From positions 127,438 to 186,757 of the forward strand of contig JAGFNW010000020.1 in assembly GCA_017592665.1 (NCBI GenBank): 59,320 nt of DNA, written 5' to 3'. The position numbers and the translations under genes are program-made. Every line of letters starts with the position of its first letter. Position 1 is the first letter of the stretch. The notes beneath the pieces are model-generated. The model was not told where the DNA came from, made no database searches, and worked only from the letters and a program-made list of their open reading frames with translations. Shown piece by piece: positions 52,743 to 59,320 of the stretch. Source of the DNA: Streptosporangiaceae bacterium NEAU-GS5 (GTDB lineage Bacteria; Actinomycetota; Actinomycetes; Streptosporangiales; Streptosporangiaceae).

Positions 52743-55700
52743 ATGATGCCTGACATGTTCACCGTAGGCGGTTTGATCGGCATTCGCTGGCGAGAGTGGG
52801 GCGGCGCGGACGGCCCGTTCGGGGCCGCGCTCACCGGAGAGGACCCCATCGCCGGTACGGCCGGACGGCGGCAGCGTTTCGAGCACGGCGAGATGGTGTG
52901 GGCGCCGGAGCAGGACATGCTCGTAAGCGCTTTCCGCCAGCGCAACGACGTGTGCCTGCAATGGTCGATCCCACATTTCGACCACGCGTACTTCCGGTGC
53001 AATTCCTTCTTCAACGGCCGATCGCAGGGCCTGCACGAGAAGACCACGCTCCGGCCCATCGGCGTCGGATCGGACCTGCAGATCTGGTTGCGGCTGCAGG
53101 AGTTCGGCGACTACGACTTCCATGTCGCCGCCTTCAACGACGACGACCACACGGTCCAGGGCTGGACGGCCACCGTCCACATAAAGCTGGGCCTGGTGCC
53201 CGGCGTCGCGCCGCCGCCGTTTCCGGTGAACCCTCCCTTCGTCGAGCGCTGGCACGAACTGGGCGCCGGAGAAGGGCTGATGGGATTGCCGACGTCGGCC
53301 GCCGAGGCGTTCGCCGGGCCCGGATCGACGGCTTTCGCGCAGAACTTCGAGCGAGGTCAGGTCATCACACACTTCGCGCTCGGCCCCGATTTCCTCATGT
53401 CCGCGCATCAGGTGAACGACGTCATCGAGGTGAACTGGGGTGGCTTCACCACCGCGTACGACAAGTTCCGGGTGGACATCACCCGCAACGGCTCGCTTTT
53501 CCGGCAGGCATTCGTGGAAGACGTCGGCCTGGAATGGGTGCGGACCGGGCGCGGCAGCGGCCGACTTCGGTTCGAACCGCCGCCCGGCGACGCTATCTAC
53601 TCCTTCGTGGTCAATCCAGGATTCACCAGCGTCATCGAACCCGGCGACCTGCCGCTCCAGGCCACCGCACCCGTGACCGTCAGATACGTCCAGCCCGAAA
53701 CGGACGCCCTTCTTGAACCGCTTCCGCTCGACGGCTCACACGGAATGGCGTTCGCGAGCCACACCGTACGCGCGAGAGCCATCGCCCGGCACTACGTGCG
53801 GACTCGCCGGATGAACGCGCCCACCGGTGTCGCGGACGAGAACGCCACCATCCAGCTGATCGCCCACCTGCACGTGCTGTCCCTCGATCCGGACTTCCGC
53901 ATCCCCGGTGAGCTGCCTCACAAAGTGGTGGTGAACACGCTGCTGCGCAGTAGTTTTCAGGGGCTCGGCGCCATGGGCACGCAGGTCGATGAGCGTCCTC
54001 TGGGCCCGTTGCCCATCCACATCCAGCGGCCGGGCGACTACGACATGGCCCTGAAGGGTCTGATGGTGGTGCTGCACCGCTACCGCCACCTGCTCAACGC
54101 CGAGCAGGTCGACTACATCGTGCGCGATCTGATCCCGCCCAGACTTCCTGGCCGAATCGATTTCGGATTCGAGTTGTACCAGCTGGCGACCACGACGCTT
54201 CCGGAGACCGAGAACCACCTGCTGATGATGAACAGCAGCAAATACCTGATCAACAAGATCTTGTTCGCGCGCACCGGGGATGGCAGGTATGACAACGACA
54301 CCAACGGAGTCCGCGACTGGCTGTTGAGGTCCATGGCCAACTTCGCCCGGCACGACTTCATGGAGTTCAACTCGCGCGTCTACGAACGAATGTCGCTTCA
54401 CGTGATGCTCAATCTGCACGAGTTCGGCGACCCCAAGGTCCAGACGGCGGCTCAGATCGTCCTGGACTACATCATGACCAAGTTCGCGGTCTCCAGCAGT
54501 CGTTGCCGCCGGGTGCCGCCCTTCCGGCGGAAGAAAGGCAACGTCAACAAGGCGGACAATGCAGGTAACGAGCTGATCGGCGGAAATGTGGATCAGGCGA
54601 GCAGCCTCTTCCTCACCTACGTGGGGCCGACCGCCCCTGACCGCAGGCCGCTGCCGACGTTCCTGAGGGGATGGGCGCTCAACGGCGTCATCGCGGGCCT
54701 GGCCGCGTACCGGCCGCCTCCGGCGGCGTACATCATCGCCCAGGCCGCGCACCCGCCGGTGCAACACCGCTTCTACCATGGCGAAAGGCCGGAGATTCTT
54801 GCGGCGGGCGAGCGTGCCGAAGGCGGTGTCGAACTGTACTACAGCTCGACGTCCTTCCTGCTCAGCGCCGGCGGGATGTTCCTCAACAGCGGTTATGGCC
54901 GCGACGAGTTCCAGGGCTTCGAGCAGGTCGCGATCGCCCAGTCGACCACGCTCATCCCGGTGCGGGCCGATGCCACGTTCGGCGAGCTCATCCGCTTCGA
55001 GCCCTACCCGGGAGACCGGGATGCGGACGGGAACGAGCGGCTGCAGCGCGAAGCGGTCGACACCGGCGTCCACCTGGGCTTCGCCTGCGGCGCCAACCTC
55101 GAGGTTCCAGATCGGTGGCTGGATCTGGCCAATGCCTCCTGGGACGGCCCTTGGCTGCTGCTCGACCTCAACAAGGACCTCTTCGGCCCCTTCCGTGATG
55201 CCGCACCGCCTCTCGGCTTCTATGTGGCCATCTATCGGACGCCGGTGGACGATCCGCCACCGCTCAGCGGCCTCTACGGCAGCGTGCCTCGCAGCTTCGG
55301 CTGGCTGTACGCCATGGAAGCCACCATGCCCTTCGAGACCTTCGCCGCTCGAATCAGGAGCCGCAACACGTTTCCAGCCGAGCTCGACTGGGATGCGAAG
55401 TACACCTTCACGACGCCCGAGGAGCCGGCGCACACCTACGAGTTCTGGATACGGCCAGACCTGGAGAAGTACAAGCCCAGAATCACTAAGGTCGACGGGC
55501 AGCCGCTGCTCGCCAGCGACTTCACGTCCTTGCCGCTCGTCCAGGGCCCCTACCTGCAGGCATCACGACTCGGCGAAGGCGCGACAGGGCACGAGGGGCA
55601 CCTGGAGATCCGCGGCCCAAACCAGGATCCGGCGTCGGCGCCGCTGGTCCTGGACTACCGTCAAAAACTCGACCCGAGGCGGACCGACAATGCCGACTCC

Positions 55701-57764
55701 TGGCCGCAACCTCTCCTCGATCGAGCACGTGCCCTCATCGACTTCGCCCGGTTTCTCGCCACGCTGCCCCCGCCTCGCCTCGACGACGCCATCGACACCC
55801 TTGACGGATTCGACCCGCCTGCCGATATGGCAGCCGAATACACGATCGTCCTGGCCGAATTGCAGCACCAGCGCATCGACCGCCTGATCGCCGAAGGCAA
55901 AATGACACTGGCCGGCGCCCTCACCCCCAAGACCCTGGCCACCTACAAACTCGCCGCCACCGCCCCCGGCGCCGACGTCCCCCGGATAGCCGGCGACCTC
56001 AACCAGCTGTCGGCATCCATGGCCAACAACGACCGACCGCACGAAGCAGTCCTAGCCCAGCAAGCCCTAGTGGAAATTCTCGACGACCACAATCCGCCGC
56101 CCGGACAACTTCTGTCGTATGCGATCATGCTCGCCGAAGCCCGGCACAACCTCATCGTCCGCCTCATCGGCGATGATCAGGTCGGCCAGGCCGCCGCCCT
56201 GGTCACCGCCACGATCGGCGATTATCGCAGCTACAGCAGCCTGCCGGACGCCGACCTGCTCCGGATCGGCAGCGACTTCAACCAACTCGCCGCCTCCATG
56301 GCCAACAACGACCGACCGCACGAAGCAGTCCTAGCCCAGCAAGCCCTAGTGGAAATTCTCGACGACCACAATCCGCCGCCCGGACAACTTCTGTCGTATG
56401 CGATCATGCTCGCCGAAGCCCGGCACAACCTCATCGTCCGCCTCATCGGCGATGATCAGGTTGGCCAGGCCGCCGCCCTGGTGGCCGCCACCCTCACCGA
56501 CTACCGCCACTACACCACCCTGCCCGACGCCGATCTTTTCCGGATAGCCGGCGACCTCAACCAACTCGCCGCCTCCATGGCCAACAGCGACCGGCCCCAT
56601 GAGGCGGTCCAAGCCCAGCAAACGCTCGTCGACATCCTCGATGGCCACGACGCGCTGCCGGGTCAGGTTCTGCAGTATGCGATCGTGCAGGCCGAAGCCC
56701 GGCACAACCTCATCGTCCGCCTCATCGGCGATGATCAGGTTGGCCAGGCCGCCGCCCTGGTCACCGCCACGATCGGCGATTATCGCAGCTACAGCAGCCT
56801 GCCGGACGCCGACCTGCTCCGGATCGGCAGCGACTTCAACCAACTCGCCGCCTCCATGGCCAACAACGACCGACCGCACGAAGCAGTCCTAGCCCAGCAA
56901 GCCCTAGTGGAAATTCTCGACGACCACAATCCGCCGCCCGGACAACTTCTGTCGTATGCGATCATGCTCGCCGAAGCCCGGCACAACCTCATCGTCCGCC
57001 TCATCGGCGATGATCAGGTCGGCCAGGCCGCCGCCCTGGTCACCGCCACGATCGGCGATTATCGCAGCTACAGCAGCCTGCCGGACGCCGACCTGCTCCG
57101 GATCGGCAGCGACTTCAACCAACTCGCCGCCTCCATGGCCAACAACGACCGACCGCACGAAGCAGTCCTAGCCCAGCAAGCCCTAGTGGAAATTCTCGAC
57201 GACCACAATCCGCCGCCCGGACAACTTCTGTCGTATGCGATCATGCTCGCCGAAGCCCGGCACAACCTCATCGTCCGCCTCATCGGCGATGATCAGGTTG
57301 GCCAGGCCGCCGCCCTGGTGGCCGCCACCCTCACCGACTACCGCCACTACACCACCCTGCCCGACGCCGACCTTTTCCGGATAGCCGGCGACCTCAACCA
57401 GCTGTCGGCATCCATGGCCAACAGCGACCGGCCCCATGAGGCGGTCCACGCCCAGCAAACGCTCGTCGACATCCTCGATGGCCACGACGCGCTGCCGGGT
57501 CAGGTTCTGCAGTATGCGATCATGCTCGCCGAAGCCCGGCACAACCTCATCGTCCGCCTCATCGGCGATGGTCGGGTCGGCCAGGCCGCCGCCCTGGTCA
57601 CCGCCACGATCGGCGATTATCGCAGCTACAGCAGCCTGCCGGACGCCGACCTGCTCCGGGTGGCTAGCGACCTGAACCAACTCGCCGCCCAGCTCACTAG
57701 CGCAGGACTCGTCCACGAGGCTGGACAGGTACGCGAGGCCGCTGTGTCGATCGTGCCGGGATAG
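52743..57764 (+). CDS. Giant protein: LGFP-like modules, lyase-like middle and 93-residue repeats
   Basis: A 1673-residue protein without a signal peptide. Residues 8-55 and 165-215 are LGFP-like modules (RWREWGGADGPFG with FEHGEMVWAP, then RWHELGAGEGLMGLPTS with FERGQV). Residues about 370-700 are helical, resembling an alpha/alpha-toroid of polysaccharide lyases, with a TENHLLMMNSSKYL motif near 487-500. A beta-rich part with STSFLLSAGGMFLNSGYGRD follows. From residue 1021 (nt 55803) seven 93-residue helical units run to the end, one degenerate and six nearly identical. ATG at 52743 or 52746 follows AAGGGG. The fold assignments are inferred; the enzyme activity is unknown. Confidence 0.8.
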   Translation: MMPDMFTVGGLIGIRWREWGGADGPFGAALTGEDPIAGTAGRRQRFEHGEMVWAPEQDMLVSAFRQRNDVCLQWSIPHFDHAYFRCNSFFNGRSQGLHEKTTLRPIGVGSDLQIWLRLQEFGDYDFHVAAFNDDDHTVQGWTATVHIKLGLVPGVAPPPFPVNPPFVERWHELGAGEGLMGLPTSAAEAFAGPGSTAFAQNFERGQVITHFALGPDFLMSAHQVNDVIEVNWGGFTTAYDKFRVDITRNGSLFRQAFVEDVGLEWVRTGRGSGRLRFEPPPGDAIYSFVVNPGFTSVIEPGDLPLQATAPVTVRYVQPETDALLEPLPLDGSHGMAFASHTVRARAIARHYVRTRRMNAPTGVADENATIQLIAHLHVLSLDPDFRIPGELPHKVVVNTLLRSSFQGLGAMGTQVDERPLGPLPIHIQRPGDYDMALKGLMVVLHRYRHLLNAEQVDYIVRDLIPPRLPGRIDFGFELYQLATTTLPETENHLLMMNSSKYLINKILFARTGDGRYDNDTNGVRDWLLRSMANFARHDFMEFNSRVYERMSLHVMLNLHEFGDPKVQTAAQIVLDYIMTKFAVSSSRCRRVPPFRRKKGNVNKADNAGNELIGGNVDQASSLFLTYVGPTAPDRRPLPTFLRGWALNGVIAGLAAYRPPPAAYIIAQAAHPPVQHRFYHGERPEILAAGERAEGGVELYYSSTSFLLSAGGMFLNSGYGRDEFQGFEQVAIAQSTTLIPVRADATFGELIRFEPYPGDRDADGNERLQREAVDTGVHLGFACGANLEVPDRWLDLANASWDGPWLLLDLNKDLFGPFRDAAPPLGFYVAIYRTPVDDPPPLSGLYGSVPRSFGWLYAMEATMPFETFAARIRSRNTFPAELDWDAKYTFTTPEEPAHTYEFWIRPDLEKYKPRITKVDGQPLLASDFTSLPLVQGPYLQASRLGEGATGHEGHLEIRGPNQDPASAPLVLDYRQKLDPRRTDNADSWPQPLLDRARALIDFARFLATLPPPRLDDAIDTLDGFDPPADMAAEYTIVLAELQHQRIDRLIAEGKMTLAGALTPKTLATYKLAATAPGADVPRIAGDLNQLSASMANNDRPHEAVLAQQALVEILDDHNPPPGQLLSYAIMLAEARHNLIVRLIGDDQVGQAAALVTATIGDYRSYSSLPDADLLRIGSDFNQLAASMANNDRPHEAVLAQQALVEILDDHNPPPGQLLSYAIMLAEARHNLIVRLIGDDQVGQAAALVAATLTDYRHYTTLPDADLFRIAGDLNQLAASMANSDRPHEAVQAQQTLVDILDGHDALPGQVLQYAIVQAEARHNLIVRLIGDDQVGQAAALVTATIGDYRSYSSLPDADLLRIGSDFNQLAASMANNDRPHEAVLAQQALVEILDDHNPPPGQLLSYAIMLAEARHNLIVRLIGDDQVGQAAALVTATIGDYRSYSSLPDADLLRIGSDFNQLAASMANNDRPHEAVLAQQALVEILDDHNPPPGQLLSYAIMLAEARHNLIVRLIGDDQVGQAAALVAATLTDYRHYTTLPDADLFRIAGDLNQLSASMANSDRPHEAVHAQQTLVDILDGHDALPGQVLQYAIMLAEARHNLIVRLIGDGRVGQAAALVTATIGDYRSYSSLPDADLLRVASDLNQLAAQLTSAGLVHEAGQVREAAVSIVPG
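55803..57764 (+). repeat. Seven tandem 279-bp coding repeats (93 residues each)
   Basis: Units start at 55803, 56082, 56361, 56640, 56919, 57198 and 57477. The first is degenerate and the last ends with the gene. Each codes for ADLLRIGSDFNQLAASMAN-type helices (TPR-like). Units 2-4 in this list (56082-56918) are repeated with few changes as units 5-7 (56919-57764), so an 837-bp trimer was duplicated. Confidence 0.9.
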
Positions 57765-58205
57765 AGACGTGGTTTGCGCGACTGCGGCGGCGTCACTTTG
57801 GTGCCAATGCCTGAATGGCCGACGCGCATCAACTCAGCAATTGGCGAGGCGACCTCCCTGATGCCCAGCTTCGGGCTCACCGGTTGAACTGGCCCTGAAA
57901 TCCGACTCCATGCAGCAAAACTGGCCCCAAGCCAGGGGACAAACCCGGTGTGGTCGGCTCCTGTTCCGACGGTACAAGACCACAAGCTTGAACCTCGTAG
58001 GCGCCTCGTGCCGCCCGCCTTACGCGGGCTCGGCTGTCCATATCGCCCCGCTTCGCCGCCGACGGCACCAAATGCCCATCCGCACATCGGCAGATCAGGG
58101 CGCAGCCGCGACCGAGGGCACCCTCATCCGATTGTCCGTGGACATGCACACACGCATCGCCTGGTGACACCGATCGGCCGGCTCGCCGACCAGCGTCCCC
58201 CTACT
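57765..58205. other. Intergenic stretch without recognisable gene
   Basis: No frame shows a credible start, ribosome site or family motif. AACTGGCCC occurs twice, at about 57886-57894 and 57920-57928, suggesting debris of a mobile element. The stretch precedes a recognisable transposase remnant. Confidence 0.5.
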
Positions 58206-58385
58206 CGGAAAAGCATCACCGGCACGAGGTGATGTCCAGGTCTTCGCCGACCCGGCCGGGCGCCTGGTGTACGCGCCGTCCGCACTGCCGGACAATACCC
58301 ATGACCTGACCACCGCCCGCACGTCCGGAGCTGATCGACGCACTCACCGAAGCGGATGTGACGGCCTTCGCCGCCAACGACCTAT
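58206..58385 (+). pseudogene. IS112/DDE_Tnp_4-like transposase remnant with frameshifts
   Basis: Three frames in turn give SEKHHRHE, then DVQVFADPAGRLVYAPSALP with DNTHDLTTARTS, then ELIDALTEADVTAFAAND. Together they match the middle of an IS5/IS112-type DDE transposase (usual order KHxRH, NVQVxADPxGRLV, HDLxAAR, DAL..ADKGY). At least two frameshifts break it and both ends are gone. Confidence 0.6.
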
Positions 58386-58576
58386 CACAGCGCGAGCGGC
58401 CGGCGACAGCAGGCAGTGACGATCACGTGGATGCGGGTGCTCGGTAGGTGCTCGGACGTCGCGAACCCATCGAGCACCGGGGTGGACAGACCAGCACTAG
58501 AATCGGCGGAGGCGGGGACGAAACGGGACGTCGGCGGACGTGCAGGCGCCTGTGCGGACGGTCAAACACGCCATGG

Positions 58577-58595
58577 AGCTGACTCTTAATCAGCT
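58577..58595 (+). other. tRNA-Lys(CUU)-like anticodon arm without the rest of a tRNA
   Basis: AGCTGACTCTTAATCAGCT folds as a 5- or 6-bp stem with loop CTCTTAA, which has U33, anticodon CUU and purines 37-38 like an anticodon arm. No D-arm, T-arm or acceptor stem surrounds it. It may be a residual integration site of a mobile element or a chance hairpin. Confidence 0.3.
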
Positions 58596-58676
58596 GACTC
58601 AACCGAGCTGGACATCGTCTGTGATCACGAGGGTTTGACCGGAGAATCGCAGGTCGTGGCGTTGTCCATCTGTGCA

Positions 58677-58694
58677 GAACCCCGCCAGGGGTTC
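58677..58694. other. Short perfect hairpin
   Basis: GAACCCC and GGGGTTC form a 7-bp stem around GCCA, partly overlapping a GTTCGAAC palindrome. It lies in gene-free DNA before the IS5-type element and could be a relic terminator. It resembles a T-arm only superficially. Confidence 0.3.
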
Positions 58695-58814
58695 GAACCT
58701 GCGAATGCCTGGCCGTCGAACCGGGCTATCGACCGCAGGTATGCGGCCAGTGACTTCAGCCAGAAGATGCCAGCCTCAATCGCCTTCATCGTGCCGCACA
58801 AGTCGGGGCCCTAG

Positions 58815-59320
58815 GAGCTGTTCGGGGTTCGGATCTTGGTGAGGTCCGGCGGTGGGCTGATCATGGCTGGTAGGACTCGGGTGTGGCGCGCTTCGATGTG
58901 ACCGATGCCGAGTGGGCGTTGATCGAGCCGTATCTGCCGGTGGCGGCGACCGGGCCGCTGCCGCGGCGGGTGCGGGATCAGTTCAACGGGATCTTGTGGC
59001 GGTTCCGCACCGGGTCGGGGTGGCGTGACGTGCCGGAACGTTACGGGTCTTGGTCCACGCTGTACTCCCGGTTCAACGGCTGGGCCAAGGCCGGGGTGTT
59101 CCAGGCGCTGATGGACGCATTGATCGCCGAGGCTGCAGCGCGTGGCCTGGTCGGGCTGGAGTTGGTCAGCGTGGACTCCACGATCGTGCGGGCGCATCAG
59201 GAATCGTCCGGGCTGGCGGTCGCCGGGGAGACCCTGGACGCTTTGGAACAGGCTTTGACCGAGGAAAAGGGGGCTCCGCTCCCAGACCAGCCGCCAGTGC
59301 TGCGGGTCATGCGCCGCAGG
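58815..59320 (+). mobile_element. Left part of an IS5-family element (runs off the window)
   Basis: The element starts right after CTAG (58811-58814), beginning GAGCTGTTCGGGG, with the transposase gene 68 bp inside. CTAG is the usual IS5-type YTAR target. The right end is outside the window, so the second target copy cannot be checked. Its end sequence differs from that of the MITE at 14.3 kb. Confidence 0.75.
58883..59320 (+). CDS. IS5-family transposase, N-terminal part (partial)
   Basis: The first 146 residues of a transposase: ARFDVTDAEWALIEPYLPVA, then FNGILWRFRTGSGWRDVPER, YGSWSTLYSRFNGWAKAGVF and LELVSVDSTIVRAH, where D of SVDST is the first catalytic Asp. This is the IS5-family (DUF4096-type N-terminus) pattern. 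The GTG start is the first in the frame that matches the family; an ATG at 58864 is out of frame. The remaining DDE residues lie beyond the window edge. Confidence 0.9.
   Translation, partial: MARFDVTDAEWALIEPYLPVAATGPLPRRVRDQFNGILWRFRTGSGWRDVPERYGSWSTLYSRFNGWAKAGVFQALMDALIAEAAARGLVGLELVSVDSTIVRAHQESSGLAVAGETLDALEQALTEEKGAPLPDQPPVLRVMRRR

Noticed and set aside
58665-58720. T-arm-like GGTTCGAACC as evidence for a tRNA
   Set aside because: The flanking bases do not form a 5-bp T-stem with a 7-base loop, and no acceptor stem or D-arm can be built around it or the anticodon-like arm at 58577.

Overview
The window comes from a high-GC actinomycete. The dense GC-rich coding, frequent GTG and TTG starts, AfsR/SARP regulators, ECF sigma factors paired with CU044_5270-type proteins, and a TioE-type tandem MerR regulator all fit the Streptosporangiales (Nonomuraea-like). 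That placement is an inference from gene content, not a measured one. No rRNA gene, complete tRNA, replication origin or antibiotic biosynthetic enzymes are visible.

Layout. 1-69 is a homopolymer-rich edge. 70-3700: an AhpD-type gene with a small monooxygenase-like gene, divergent from an AfsR-type regulator. 3807-6707: a GNAT acetyltransferase and a decaying resistance-type locus, made of an erythromycin esterase with a premature in-frame TGA, an intact tandem-MerR regulator and a deleted GNAT remnant. 6767-9469: small secreted proteins, a lipoprotein, a bulb-lectin protein and a beta-trefoil protein. 9542-14245: a three-gene operon ending in a CHAT (caspase-like) protease with two unknown partners, bounded upstream by a 158-bp MITE in a CTAG target. 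14449-22354: an acyl-CoA ligase and PucR regulator divergent from a complete LivGFHMK ABC importer. 22452-28321: a secreted protein, a VanX-like dipeptidase, an NlpC/P60-like protein with FG-GAP blades and a second AfsR-type regulator, divergent from a 2206-residue RHS/SpvB protein (28592-35212).

35987-40046 holds two paralogous ECF sigma/CU044_5270 pairs placed tail to tail around a secreted beta-propeller gene. 40300-47300 is a tightly overlapped operon: SWIM-like zinc protein, unknown protein, vWA protein, MoxR AAA+ ATPase, large DUF5682-like protein and a 28-codon ORF. The MoxR-vWA pairing is typical of NTP-dependent remodelling or conflict systems, and this is the best candidate for an under-described system here. 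47426-49704 carries an AraC regulator, a VOC protein and an alpha/beta hydrolase.

From about 50.2 kb onward the DNA is accessory: fragments of an integrase, a tyrosine recombinase and an IS1634-type transposase, one orphan type I-E-like CRISPR repeat, then a two-gene unit (51958-57764). Its second gene encodes a 1673-residue protein with LGFP-like modules, a lyase-like middle region and seven 93-residue repeats arranged as a duplicated trimer. The window ends in a degenerate IS remnant and the 5' part of an IS5-family element, also at a CTAG target.
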